Both the position numbers and the translations under genes were made by a program. The notes under the pieces were generated by a model. That model had not been told where the DNA came from. It searched no databases and worked only from the letters and a program-made list of their open reading frames with translations. From Poa pratensis (taxonomy: Eukaryota > Streptophyta > Magnoliopsida > Poales > Poaceae), in assembly GCA_947311845.1 (NCBI GenBank), contig CAMZMU010000040.1, positions 61,625,901-61,689,900 on the forward strand: 64,000 bases of DNA, written 5' to 3'. This document shows, one piece after another, positions 1-10,389 of this stretch. Position 1 is the first letter of the stretch. Each line of letters begins with the position of its first letter.

Positions 1-869
1 AGGATGGATCTCAGTTGGGCGATAATTTTCACTAAGTGTTGAAAGTGAAACCCGGGCGTCGGAACCCGGCAAAAGATAACCGGGTTACGGCGTGAACCGC
101 CAAAAAGACTGGTCCAGCAAAAGGAGAAAGGAGATATGTTCTGATATTGAATTTGTCATGTGTTGTTTTATGTTTCAGGTGATTAACCCGGCTGGCCAGG
201 ATATCAGTTCTGCTCAAAGAAGCAATATTCAAGAACAAGAAGCAGAGCATGTCAACCTGGCAACCAGGTTAATCTGGGGGCTACTGATGGGGGGATGATA
301 ACCCGGTAGGCCCATGAAGAGGGAAGCATGACCCGCCAGGCAGAAGGCCCGGCCAGGCCAGCTAACCATCAGCATGGGCCGGGTTATGTTGCTGGGCCAG
401 AGGCTTTGGCGGTAACCCGGTTCAGGAAGGGAAGTTTCTAGAAGACCAGAGGCGGTTCAGGACTTGGAAGACACGAAGGCTAGAAGAGCTAGAGTAGGAT
501 TCCGAGTCTGGGTAGAGCCCGGGTTCGTATTGTAAAGTGCCAGGAGACCCGGTCGTCTATATAAACCGGTCCCTGAGCCCTAGTTGGAGAGAACTTTACG
601 ATCCAAGCTTAGGTGAGAGAACCATCGAGAGAAACACCACAACCTTGTAACCTAGATCGGGATCCGGCTCTGTTGTCGTAGCCGGGTCATCGAGATCGAG
701 ATCAATAACAAGATAGCAGGAAGTAGGTCTTTATCTCCAATGGAGAGGCTGAACCTGGGTAAACCTTTTGTCCCTGCCGTGCTAAACAATCTCCCAGACG
801 CCAGTGTCGCCTTGCCCATCAACTCAAGCTACCCCAAAGTAGCATCTGCCGTGTTATCTACCCCACGAC
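1..869 (+). repeat. LTR-like retrotransposon fragment, cut by window edge
   Basis: The stretch is rich in ACCCGG words. It has a plus-strand TATA box (TATATAAA, 558-565) followed by a leader-like segment and ends in ...CCCCACGACA near 869. This is the layout of the promoter-bearing right part of a plant LTR. No primer-binding site follows, so the retrotransposon body is missing and a solo LTR or truncated copy is likely. The left end lies outside the window. Family not identified. Confidence 0.4.
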
Positions 870-2440
870 AGCCATCGTCTTCGCCGCCCATCTTCATCAC
901 GCGTCGTCATCGAAACAGATCTTTTCGATCGTCGACGCTTACGGTCTACAAGGGTATGTACACCGTTCCCTCCGTTACTTTATATCTGCATAGTAATAGA
1001 TCCTGGCTATTTCAGTTATCGTTGTTAGGAATTTTTTTGTTTTCTGCACACGATCCCCTTCAGTCTACCGCTGACATAACTTAAACTGGCTCACAAGAGC
1101 TAGGACAGAAGATCATCATTGGCAGAACAACACATACTCAGTCCAAAATTGCCTCATAAGAAATAGCAAACAAAGATCACAGGGAGATGATTCTGTACAG
1201 GGACCAAGAGGTATGCACAACAATTGAATTTGTACATCACTCAAGGTCCTATGCAAGTCACCTCCGTGCACATATGTTATGCCACATTTTAATCATCGGC
1301 TTGGTGCAAAAGAGAAAAGCAGTCTGGAACAACAAATCAGCCTCATAAACAAGCGCACAAGCAGTGGTGGCATGAAATGGCTCCACGGTACAAAGAGTTG
1401 GGCACAAGAATTCTACTTGAACATAGCTCAAGGTACAGTGGAGCCACTTCCTGCACCTATACTCTGCCGCATTAGAATCATCGGCCACAATGCACAACAT
1501 AAAAGCCTCAGTTATGCTAACATCAATGAAGGCATAAAGAGTATGCACCACCAGACAAGCCACCAAAATTAAGTTGAAGACACAATTAGTTGTGCCTGGT
1601 TCTTAAGTTTGATGGCTGTCTGGTGGTGCCACTACTGCCTCACAAGTAAAGCAGATCATCATAGGCAAAACAACAAGTGCAACAATACACAAATTATGGA
1701 TGCCTCAGTTAAGGTTTGCACCACATGACAACCAACAAAAGCAAGTATAAGACACAATCAGTTATGCCTTGTTCTTAATTTTGGTGGCTGCCTTGTGGTG
1801 CCAGTGATACAAGAACACCCATCATCATTGGCCCAACACTCAAAAGATGATCTCTTAGTACCTGAAATCATACACAAAAACACATATTTTTGCACAGCAA
1901 CAGATACTAAAAGATACTTCTTGAATGCAAACTAGGGAAAAAGAGGCCTCATACATCGTAGCCATGGATTAGCAAAAAGAGTGCCTACAAGAACGAAGTG
2001 GCACTACAAGCAATGAACTTGTATTTACCCCCTTGTTTTGAAGACAATCTCCTTGCAAATCTACAGACCTAGCTTAATCATTGGCCCGAAGCAAGATATA
2101 GCACACATAACAATAGATCTATGCTTTTTTTTAGTTCACCTCAGTTTAGATTGTCACACATAGTTCGTAGGGGTGGGGGCACCGTGCCAAATCCAGTGCG
2201 CACAACCGCTGCACATTGTTTTCGGAACGGAGCCCCACATCCTTAAGACACATCTGCTAATGTTCATCATCATCGACCCACATCAAGAACGAAGCCACGA
2301 ATACATGAAGCAACATACATGGAAAAACCCAAATCGCAGACCAAAATGACAAGACATCAAACCCTAGACGCATATCGAACCCTAGAAACTTGTAGATCTA
2401 TGGTGCATGTGTCACATCGCCGCATAATCGACTTCGATCT
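870..2440. other. No gene seen; diverged direct repeats
   Basis: The first 200 bases look like another LTR or leader fragment. The rest is AT-rich with imperfect direct repeats. For example, a block near 1567-1632 (GACACAATTAGTTGTGCC and following) recurs near 1740-1803 with many substitutions. Short open frames on both strands overlap each other and show no domain, so no coding gene is called. Confidence 0.35.
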
Positions 2441-2990
2441 ACAAGTCTAGGCTACAAATGGTGCACGAGGTGGGAGCAGATGATCTTACCGCCATTGGAG
2501 AAGCCATCGAAGAAGGTGACGACGCAATGGCGTCTCCGAACCCGTGCAGATCTTGGATGTCGATGGTGAAGTGTGGAGGACCCGCCTTTAGCCGCCGCCA
2601 AAGCTGCTGCCGGCGGAGCACTGCGGTCGCCGGAGACAGAGACGACCGAAGCGGTGAGAGGTGAGAGAAGAGGACGGAGTGGAGTGAGTGGGGAGAGTGA
2701 GCGGTGAGGGGATTTATGGCGCGTGTTCTCGAAGGGACGAGGCGTCTCCCGCCGTCTTGCGCCCCTTCCCCGCGCGTGCAACCGCGTGCGCCTTTTCTCT
2801 ACCCGGGACCAGGCTCAGCGGAAACGGCCGAATCGGCCGTTCCTCCAGGGCCTGGCCCGAAGCTGCTTTAAGGTCCACGCTGTGCAACAACGCGAGTCGG
2901 CCCAGGAAACCAAACGGGCCAAAAGTTGCATGGAACAGGGGAAAACGAGGCCATGCAGGAAACCAAACACGCATTTTCTTCCATAAGACA
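2441..2990. other. GC-rich promoter-like or transposon-end segment
   Basis: Base composition jumps to GC-rich here and all frames have short open stretches on both strands. The words GGAAACCAAAC (about 2906) and GGAAACCAAACACGC (about 2959) resemble the GTTTGGTTTCC termini often seen on grass Harbinger-type elements, read on the minus strand. No matching second terminus or TSD was found. It could be the 5' end of a fossil transposon or of a host gene. Confidence 0.2.
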
Positions 2991-3021
2991 TAAGCCAACC
3001 TTCAGCTCAACACCAAGGGGA

Positions 3022-3195
3022 TTATACCAACCATCCCAGGTCTTTGCGTGAGAGCTTGATCATGCCACCAACATCGGCAGATAAGCCATAATCTCCAAAA
3101 TCAAGTAACTTGACTTCCAGGTCATCAGCACTGGTGGTGAACACGCTAAATACGCCTCGAAAACAATCTGGCCACGACACACCAGCGGCTTTCAT
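3022..3195 (-). pseudogene. DUF6598-domain gene fragment (C-terminal half)
   Basis: The minus strand from the ATG at 3193-3195 reads openly to a TAA at 3022-3024. The peptide has the hallmark order of the grass DUF6598 domain: a SWPD-F-G block, then VKLLDFGDYGL, then an acidic spacer, then GMIKLSRKDL. The same blocks occur in the DUF6598 gene in this window (WPEG, VKLLDFGEDGL and LIELSR, exon 3 near 61880-62055), so the two are paralogues. The fragment stops where the family normally continues for about 60 residues, so it is a relic. DUF6598 has no established function. A lysine/alanine-rich fragment lies just upstream at 3322-3447. Confidence 0.6.
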
Positions 3196-3321
3196 GCTGA
3201 TCGAATGTCAAATACAATACAAGACGTGACTAGCACTGTTTAACAGTTGCATCACATGTGTAATTAATAGCAATATAATTAGTCGGGGAGATTAGTAAAT
3301 CTCCATTGACATAGCACAGTA

Positions 3322-3447
3322 TCAAACTAGTGGCCTAGCAGCCTCTTCGGCCTCCTCGGACTTCACCAGGTCGACCTTGGCAGCACCTTGTTCAACCTTC
3401 CTTGCCGCTATCTTTCTCATGGCTCTCTTCACCTTCTTATTAATCAT
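3322..3447 (-). pseudogene. Possible N-terminal fragment of the same DUF6598 relic
   Basis: This 41-codon minus-strand stretch starts with MINKKVKRAMRKIAARK and ends at a TGA at 3322-3324. It is rich in K, A and E, like the variable charged N-terminal region of DUF6598 proteins. It lies upstream of the recognisable domain fragment on the same strand. The middle of the domain was not found between the two pieces. Assignment rests only on position and composition. Confidence 0.25.
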
Positions 3448-3889
3448 GTTCACAACAGCCGCTTCAGGCTTCGCCGTACCCAAGTCGTGTTTGTTCCCTC
3501 ACCTTCGCCTGCATACCCACACTGCATGAAGAGGTGTGTAGCGCTCCGATCCCTGAGGCCGACGAAGGGAAGGGAAGCCCAAAGCATAGGATACCGATTT
3601 CTCAGAGAAGTCTAGCCCGAGCCTGGAAAAAAGTAAGCACCATCTTTTCTATAAAAAACTAGTACAGGAACATGATACCTGAAATGATGTGCTGCGTTTT
3701 TTTTTTACAAAATGCAGCAGCGCTGCTTTCACTTATACCCCTCTGTATCAAAATATAAGACTTTCTATCTACTTTCTACACACATGCGGAGTATTAACTA
3801 TTAAGGGAGAAGAACAGTTACAACAAATAACCAGAGGCTAAGAAAAGAAGAGCCTAAACATCAGCTAAACACAATATAGAGTAGGCATG

Positions 3890-4375
3890 GCCCCTGGCTT
3901 GAACCACTGATCCCTAGGTACTACAGAGCCTACCCAGACATTGAACTCATCAGTGATCTTGTTAGAAACAGCCGTCGGGAGGGAAGCAATGCTATTGAAA
4001 ATTCGGCCGTTACGATTCCTTCCTAACCATCCAGGTAGTGAGCATTTGGATTCCGGGCCAATCCTTGTGCCGAGAGGTCGCCATGGCAGCAGAAGAACAC
4101 CACGAGGACGAGAAATTCAGGTTAGTGTGCGAGGCGGCCGAAGGCGCCAGGGCAGAGGGAAATCCAAGCTTGCTAACACCCACTCCCAGACTTCTCTGGA
4201 GAAAGAACACTCGAACAACATATGGGAGATGTTCTCATGGTGGATGCGGCATAGGGGGCAGATGGTGTTATGAAGCCAATCTCGTTTGGCGAGGTTATCA
4301 GCGGTTTTGGGGAGCAAGATAAGAGAAGAAATGCATTTGGGAGGGATCTTGATCTTCCAAACTTCAGCTGCGTCT
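3890..4375 (-). mobile_element. L1-type LINE remnant, 3' end of ORF2 (zf-RVT region)
   Basis: Minus-strand frames near 4117-4317 encode KTADNLAKRDW, then CPLC...H...HMLFECSFSREVW, the zinc-binding region after the reverse transcriptase in plant L1 ORF2 proteins. A shifted frame at 3905-4020 continues with RNGRIFNSIASLPTAVSNKI, the usual C-terminal tail. The remnant is frame-shifted and 5'-truncated. A small LTR element inserted at its upstream side, at 4376. Confidence 0.6.
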
Positions 4376-4533
4376 GTGGAAATTGTAGAACCCTAATATT
4401 TGTTGTTGTATTGATTGGACCCTCGTGGGGATATATATAGTGGTACAAACTTGGGAGGCAAGAAACCATTGACTTGGAATACAAGACGTGCTCTAATTCC
4501 TAGTCTATCTAGTTGTACACGTATAGTCTAACA
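4376..4533 (-). repeat. 3' LTR of the copia-type element
   Basis: This copy matches the block at 5864-6022 except for scattered substitutions. It contains TATATATA in the middle of the LTR. The purine tract (4534-4542 read on the minus strand) abuts it. Confidence 0.8.
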
Positions 4534-4867
4534 TTCCCCCTCAGTCGTAGCGGTAGTGAAACGGACGATTGCGACTGGATTTGAGTCTTACGCTTTCGTC
4601 GTCTCCTCCTCTCCGTCATCATCAACTGCGTCCCTGATGGTCTTCCTCTCTTCCCTCCCGCAGTCACAGCGGGAGTGGCGTGGCCGCAAGTGACGGCGCG
4701 GACGTTGTTGACTGGAGTTCTTGCCGATATGTTGTTGTAGACGTTGCCCTTGATGTCGATGTCGAGATAACTGGTCGTGATGTAGGCGTGGTCGATGTTG
4801 TCGTAGTCGTGGTAGCCGATAGCGCCAGAGGCGCAAAAAAAAATTTGCGCGGTGTTGGTCGTATTGT

Positions 4868-5170
4868 CTTAGGTTTTGTGCGGCGGCGGCAAGGATTTGC
4901 GGCGGCGGCGGCTTTTTTGGTCATTGTGCGGCGGCGGCAGGGATCTGCGGCGGCGGCGGGTTTTTTTGTGCGGCAGCGGCAAGTATCTGCGGCGGTGGCG
5001 GGTTTTTGGGTCATTGTGCGGCGGCGGCGGGTTTTCGTGCGGCGGCGGCAAGGATCTGCGTCAGCGGCGGGTTTTTTGGGTCATTGTGCGGCGGCAACAG
5101 GGATCTGCGGCGGCGGCGGGTTTTTGTGTAGCGTCTGCGGCGGCGTGTTTTTGGGCGGCGGCGGCAAAAG
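4868..5170. repeat. GCGGCGGC-rich minisatellite inside the copia-type element
   Basis: Imperfect units of roughly 50-70 bp repeat at least five times. Each contains GTGCGGCGGCGGCA, GGATCTGCGGCGGCGGCGG, a short T run and TCATT. The array explains the long overlapping low-complexity open frames on both strands, none of which is a gene. Array length is likely to be polymorphic. Confidence 0.75.
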
Positions 5171-5851
5171 ACCACGTGGATGTAGACCTTGGCGATGATT
5201 GTGTTGGCGATGTAGCACTCGACAAAAGATCTTGCTCGTAGCCCGACGTAGTCGTACAGTTTGATGTCGTGGTTCGGCTTGGTGTTGATCTGGTTTGATG
5301 CAGTGCAGATTGGCAGTATGGCTTGGTGTAGGCGGCGTAGACGTATGAAGTCGATGTAGATGTGCTGCAGTCTCACAGCCCTCCCGTGATGAGGAGGCGT
5401 TGGTTTGCTAGCAGCGATCGAGTTGATGAAGCTCCATGTTGATGCGTGAGGTGTCCCAGCCTCTAGGTCGTGGCAGCATGCAACGTCGCCCAACCTCAAG
5501 TCGCTGCATGGTGATCCAGCGCGAAGAAGCCTGCTGCGCGTGGCGGAGAGATTCCGGCCGGGAACAGCTCGTCAGATCGCACAAATCGTGCCGTGCGGGG
5601 CAGCGGGATGATTTTGGAGCCGATTCTGCACTGATTTTCGCCGGGAGAGGATCTGAGTGTTTAGGGATTTATTTGTGTCTAATCTAATCTACAAATTGGA
5701 AAATTTCGAAATTTGATCTAATCTAAAGAACCGATCCGATCCTTGATCGAAACCGGGTGCTGCGCCCCCGAGAGGAAGAGATTAATCTCCCTGGGGACGG
5801 CGCGTTGCGGAAGTGGTGGAGAAACCTAGGATCGACGTTGTGAGACTAACC

Positions 5852-5863
5852 GCTCTGATACCA
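5852..5863 (-). other. Primer-binding site (initiator tRNA-Met)
   Basis: The minus strand reads TGGTATCAGAGC with no spacer from the LTR edge at 5864. This is the standard primer site of plant copia elements and fixes the element's orientation. Confidence 0.85.
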
Positions 5864-6022
5864 TGTGAAAATTGTAGAATCCTAATATTTGTTGTTGTAT
5901 TGATTGGACCCTCGTGGGGATATATATAGTGGTACAAACTTGAGAGGCAAGAAACCATTGACTTGGAATACAAGACGTGCTCTAATTCCGAGTCTATCTA
6001 GTTGTACACGTATAGTCTAACA
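5864..6022 (-). repeat. 5' LTR of the copia-type element
   Basis: The 159-bp repeat partner of 4376-4533. It sits next to the primer-binding site and is followed by the TSD copy GCGTC at 6023-6027. Confidence 0.8.
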
Positions 6023-6251
6023 GCGTCCAGATTACGATGAAAGCCTTCAAACTGAGACACAAAACTTTGTCGATCTGTTATTATTAACTAATAAAGCAAC
6101 CAACAAGTTCATTTCCAAGCACGGCGTCAAATCAACACGAACACCGACGGCACGAGTAGTACTGAAGTAAAAGAAATAGCAACTGGAGATAGGCTAGCTA
6201 GAGCACACACGACATGCCTGTAGACATGCGTCAGCCGCGCTTGCCTATACA

Positions 6252-6530
6252 TCAGTGGCCGGCGCCGTGCTTCTTGTCGTTCTTGTGGCCGTGGCCGTGC
6301 TTGTGGAGGTGGTGCTCCATGGCGTCCTCGCGGTGCACCGCCTTGTCCTGGTGCAGCTCCGCCTCCGCCGCGGCGACCTTGGCCTTGCCGCGCTCGTGCG
6401 CAAGCTCACGCTCGTCGTGCGACCTCGCCGTCGCCGCCTGCGCCTTCTCCGCCACCTTGGCCTGCGTGATCGTCGTCTTCGCCTTCATGGCGCTCGAGCC
6501 GTCCTTGATCTTCTCGCTGGCGTGATGCAT
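6252..6530 (-). CDS. LEA_1-family late embryogenesis abundant protein, copy 1
   Basis: This 92-aa single-exon protein starts at the ATG at 6528-6530. It is almost entirely the LEA_1 (Pfam PF03760) type: MHHASEKIKDGSSAMKAK, an Ala/Lys/Glu helix-forming core with ATARSHDERELAHERGKAK, and a His/Lys/Gly tail ending HKHGAGH. Such proteins are unfolded in water and are known to accumulate in maturing seed and dehydrated tissue, where they protect proteins and membranes. The frame stays open upstream, but a TATA box at 6621-6630 lies inside that extension, so the inner ATG is the start. The gene is a tandem duplicate of those at 9633 and 12136; similarity extends into both flanks. The His-rich tail might bind metal, which is inference. 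Confidence 0.88.
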   Translation of the reverse strand: MHHASEKIKDGSSAMKAKTTITQAKVAEKAQAATARSHDERELAHERGKAKVAAAEAELHQDKAVHREDAMEHHLHKHGHGHKNDKKHGAGH

Positions 6531-6620
6531 CTTCGTATATATCTTGATTTGGTTGGTTTCTATCCTATCTCTCCTTGCTGCTCTGCTTCTTCTTTGGTTT
6601 CTTTGGTTGCTCGAGTGGGG

Positions 6621-6880
6621 TTTATATAGGCGGGCCGGTGGTTCACGTGGACGAATCGTCTTGCGACGCATGGATGTCGAGCCGCGGGTGGAGGTAGTCG
6701 ACGCAGGACTGTCTGACAGCTACGTGGTGCCGGTCGACATGGATGGAAGAAAAATAAAGAAACAGATGCCCGCTAAAGTCTACTAGCAAGAGGATCATGG
6801 GGGGCAAAGTAATCAAATGCAGTTGCTGCGTCGTGGATGGATTAGAACGGATCAGATATTTTCACTGGACGGACACGTGG
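6621..6880 (-). promoter_or_regulatory. Promoter of LEA copy 1: TATA box and ABRE/G-box sites
   Basis: On the minus strand TATATAAA (6623-6630) lies about 95 bp upstream of the ATG. A perfect CACGTG (6644-6649) sits 14 bp farther upstream. Another ACGTGG occurs at 6722-6727 and a second CACGTG at 6874-6879. Multiple ABRE-type sites close to a TATA box are typical of ABA- and drought-induced LEA genes; induction itself is inferred. Confidence 0.7.
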
Positions 6881-7099
6881 AACATCATCACCTGGCCACA
6901 CCAGGCTGAAGTCGGCACCTGCAGCTGTATGCAACGGGAAAAGGCCACATGGCGCAGCAACCCCGTTCGATCCAATATTATCTGCCGGGTTGCATTTTCT
7001 TTTTTAGAGAAAGCAATCATGGCATGATTTATTAATTCGAATACGAAATCACTCTATAAAAAAATAAATTCAAAACCAAAGATTTATAGTTCGCAATTA

Positions 7100-8473
7100 C
7101 AGTTCTAATACATTTGGGGGTTCGTCGTGCCACACACCATGGCCTACCTTATTTTTGTTAGCAAATGCATGAGCTGCCCAATGGCTTCCCTAGAACAATG
7201 AGCAAAACTAACACATGAGATTGAGAAGATGCGACATAGAAAGGTATGTTTGTCGTAGATCGCGTCACCGCTCCAAATGAGTTGCCACCATTTTGCATGC
7301 TCTCCCCAGCTCCAGTGTCAATATCGAAAGACACATCAATTTTGAGCTTCACAAACTCCTCTGGTGACTTCTTCCATCCATGTCTTCCGCTCATATTCTC
7401 TTGGCGCTTGCAATTGAGAGCTAGAGCCATAAAGGATTGTACAAATAGATGTGGTGATTGGATGACGTCACTGTGAGTGGCCTTTCTCCTCTCCCACTAG
7501 ATATACCAAGATGAAACAGCTACCATATCACAACGCCTGATTTTCGGGATCACATGGACAACAACTGTGTCTAGAATCAAAGTCACAAGCATCGGATTAT
7601 TGTCAAGCTCGAGGATGTTAAATATAAAGCCTAGCTATTTTCATCGGTTTGGATTTTGTGATAATTGGTTAGTGCATCAATTCAATATGGTATGAAGCCT
7701 AGCCCCGACCAACACACTATTTAATATAAAAATAATTATAGCCTCCCATCGATCCCACGTCTAAATTCTTCCCATTTATCTAGCCTAGAAGCGAGGGGAG
7801 CGTTAAAATATAAAACCTATCCTTTTTTCATCGGTTCAGTTTTTTGAAATAATTGGTTAGTGCATTAATTTAATAGAAGCTTGCTTCACTACTATGTCAA
7901 TCACCGGGACAGACTGAGGCCTTCCCAAATTTCTTTCGCCCTTGCACGTTTGAAAAAAAACATGCCAGGTGCTTTCTTGCATCCACCGAGCACATGGACA
8001 TTGACTTGTTACCTGACCTGGACATGGCGGTTAGAGAGAACACCGAGAAATGTGATGGACCAAGCATTGCGCATCAACAATGGATCTTGATTTTCGCTAG
8101 TACCAGCATGGACCAAAGGGCACGCCAGATAGGATTGGATGTGGATGTATCATATGGTCTTGTTCGTCTCAGTTTGCGGCCAGAAAGTCCCATTCTGGAT
8201 GGTAAGCTAACTTGACAGAGAAGATCATGTTCTTGTTATGATGCCAAGCAATGAGGTCCTCCATCATTCTAATTGCGGGAGGAATTTTTAATATCCTCTC
8301 CGCATGCGTAGCCCAAAAAACATCTCAAATGAGTTCTTCATCCCATGATTTGTTTTCAGAATCAATCAATTCAAGACTTTAGTTAGAACAATGTTACCTC
8401 TCCTCGTCAACTGGAACATCTCTTTTCAGTTAAGAAAAAAATCTCGTAATAATCAATAAAGTTGCCTTGAAGG
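7100..8473 (-). mobile_element. L1-type LINE remnant, antisense, ORF2 C-terminal part
   Basis: Minus-strand pieces in shifting frames match the late part of plant L1 ORF2. Near 8240-8330 there is ILKIPPAIRMMEDLIAWHH and IFSVKLAYH (pre-zf-RVT). Near 7900-7990 there is KRARAKEIWEGLSL (zf-RVT). Near 7158-7400 there is WKKSPEEFVKLKIDVSFDID, the start of the RNase H-like domain. The order is correct for one decayed copy, which is interrupted at 7620-7885 and by the hAT element at 8474. A short continuation probably follows at 9177-9240. Confidence 0.6.
7620..7885. repeat. AT-rich insertion with two ~78-bp direct repeats
   Basis: Blocks at about 7620-7700 and 7806-7885 share AATATAAA-CCTA, TTCATCGGTT and AATTGGTTAGTGCAT. 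They lie between two coding blocks of the L1 remnant and have no coding content, so they probably belong to a separate insertion whose ends I could not define. Confidence 0.4.
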
Positions 8474-9176
8474 CAGTGGTGGCGCCAGAAATTGGTGGCT
8501 GGGTATTCACCCAATTTTTTTTGCTCTAAATATAATATATGAAAAAAAATGTACGGGAAATCCAGAGGAATTTTTTTATTCATCTACAATCTACATTGCA
8601 AGAAAACAAGAGTAAATTTAGTAATTAAAAAATTGCATATCGAAAATTAGATCTACTACTAGGGAGCAAAGCAACAAATCCAACCAGATCGGGCCGAGCA
8701 AACCCGTCGCCGCAACATCCTCCACCTCCCGCACCCGCCTTGTCACTTCGCCCTCAACCCACCACCGCCAGCGTCGCCGAGCCACACCACCATCGCGACG
8801 AGTCGCAGCCGGCCGGCCGAGATCCACACAGAGAACCGCACGTCCGCACCGCCGCCAGACAAGATCTCCCGCGAGATCCTCCTCGCGTCAGGGTAGAGGG
8901 CATCCCGCCGGCACCGCACGGGGCTTAGCCGGCCGGCTCCCGCCAACGGCGGCGGAGGAGAGGGGAGGGAGAGGTCGGGGTGGAAGGAGAGAGGAGGCTC
9001 CCATCCATGCGGTCGTGCGCTGTGTCGCTAGGTCTGGAAGGAAGGAACGACCTGTGCGCTGTCTCGTTGACTCGTTGTGGGCTGGGCTGTATTGGGCCAA
9101 TGTATACACTTTGTTTTTCCGCTCGAAATCTTGGGTATTCACCGGAATACAGGGGCATACCCTGGCGCCGCCACTG
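8474..9176. mobile_element. Non-autonomous hAT-like DNA transposon
   Basis: The 703-bp element begins CAGTGGTGGCGCCAG and ends CTGGCGCCGCCACTG, an inverted repeat. It is bounded by a perfect 8-bp TSD CTTGAAGG (8466-8473 and 9177-9184). An 8-bp TSD and CAGTGGCGG-type termini are characteristic of the hAT superfamily. The words GGGTATTCACC occur near both ends. No transposase is present. The middle (about 8690-9010) is GC-rich and may be captured host DNA. Confidence 0.85.
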
Positions 9177-9632
9177 CTTGAAGGATTTCCTCAACAAAAA
9201 GAAAAGGTTGACGTCAACCGTGTAGATGTCCCTGGTTGTCCTCAGATAATTGCTCGGACAGGAATACATGAAATGGCCGATTCTTGTCGCAATTTTGAAC
9301 TGGAGTTCAAAACTGCGACACTTATTTTTGACCGGATGAAGTAACATATGACCGGTGGTGCAAATATCAAAGCTGTTTATAGAAAAAACTTTGTCGATCT
9401 GTTATTAACCGAAAGAACCAACATTATATCAAGCACGTCGTCAAATCCAGTTTTTTTAAAAAAGCAAGGCGTACGTCAAATCAACCCAAACACGAACGGC
9501 AACAGTAGTATACTACGGAAGTAAAAGAAAGAGACTATTGCCGGAGTATACTACTGTTGGCGGAGATCACACACGACATTCCTCTCAGAAGTCAGAAAGA
9601 TCACACACGACATGTCCGCGCATGCTTGTCTA

Positions 9633-9911
9633 TCAGTGACCGGCGCCGTGCTTCTTGTCGTTCTTGTGGCTGGCGCCGTGCTTGTGGAGGCGGTGCTCCA
9701 TGGCATCCTCGCGGTGCGCCACCTTCGCCTGGTGCAGCTCCATCTCCGCGGCGGCGACCTTGGCCTTGCCGCGCTCGTGCGCCAGCTCACGCTCGTCGTG
9801 CGACCTCGCCGTCGCCGCCTCTGCCTTCTCCGATACCTTGGCCCGCGCGATCGTCGCCTTAGCCTTCATGGCGCTCGCGCCGTCCTTTATCTTCGCCCAG
9901 GCGTGCTGCAT
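9633..9911 (-). CDS. LEA_1-family late embryogenesis abundant protein, copy 2
   Basis: This 92-aa intronless protein starts at the ATG at 9909-9911 and begins MQHAWAKIKDGASAMKAK. It has the same LEA_1 core (AEAATARSHDERELAHER) and the same HGAGH end as copies 1 and 3. Its tail has HKHGASHKNDKK where copies 1 and 3 have HKHGHGHKN, so it has lost one HGH step. A TATA box at 10024-10031 lies inside an upstream in-frame extension and supports the internal start. Homology with the other units runs from about 9255 in the 3' flank to about 10380 upstream, so a whole transcription unit was duplicated. Role as for the family: a desiccation-linked protective protein. The proximal ABRE of copies 1 and 4 is changed here. 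Confidence 0.87.
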   Translation of the reverse strand: MQHAWAKIKDGASAMKAKATIARAKVSEKAEAATARSHDERELAHERGKAKVAAAEMELHQAKVAHREDAMEHRLHKHGASHKNDKKHGAGH

Positions 9912-10023
9912 CTTGCTATATCTTTTATTTGGTTTGTTTCTACTCTTATCTATTCTTTGTCTTGTTGTTCTTCTTCTTGTTTGCTTGCTTTGGTTTCTTT
10001 CTCTGGTTGCTCGAGTGGGATAA

Positions 10024-10140
10024 TTTATATAGGCGGCCCGTGCTCCAAATGGACGCATCATCGTGCGACGCATTGATCGCTTGCCGCGGGTGGTGGCAGC
10101 TGCCTCGCTTGAGAGGACAGCCGACAAGTACGTGGTGTCG
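10024..10140 (-). promoter_or_regulatory. Promoter of LEA copy 2 with altered proximal ABRE
   Basis: On the minus strand TATATAAA (10024-10031) lies about 115 bp upstream of the ATG. At the position of the proximal G-box the sequence is CCAAATGG on the plus strand (10045-10052) instead of CCACGTGG. A distal ACGTGG near 10130 is kept. Confidence 0.6.
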
Positions 10141-10389
10141 GTCGACATGGATGGACGAAAAACAAAGGAAAGAATAGATGCACGCGAAAGGTTAATCAAA
10201 TGCAGGTGCTGTGTCGTCGATGGATTAGGCCGGATCGGATATTTTGCATTGGATGGAGACGGGGGGCATGGTCACCACTCACCAGCTGAAGTCGGCGCCA
10301 GCACTCTCTAAAAAAAAAAGTCGGCACCAGCAGCTGCATGCAACAGAAACAGGCCACGGCGCGCCCCCGATCGATCCGGGGTGCACCTT

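Larger units (their letters stand above)
4376..6022 (-). mobile_element. Small non-autonomous copia-type LTR retrotransposon (TRIM-like)
   Basis: Two near-identical ~158-bp LTRs (4376-4533 and 5864-6022) flank 1.33 kb of non-coding interior. The element is bounded by a perfect 5-bp TSD, GCGTC, at 4371-4375 and 6023-6027. On the minus strand the LTR starts TGTTAGAC and ends ...TTTCCACA or ...TTTTCACA. It is followed directly by TGGTATCAGAGC, the initiator-Met-tRNA primer site. GAGGGGGAA lies before the other LTR as polypurine tract. No gag or pol is present, so it must be mobilised in trans. The interior carries a GC-rich minisatellite. Left-boundary coordinates may be off by one. Confidence 0.85.

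Noticed and set aside
4868..5170. CRISPR-like spacing of repeats
   Set aside because: Units are imperfect, spacers are not unique, and the genome is a plant.
4680..5198. 172-aa frame and several antisense frames of GC-triplet repeats
   Set aside because: Produced by the minisatellite; all frames are low complexity and the host element is non-coding.
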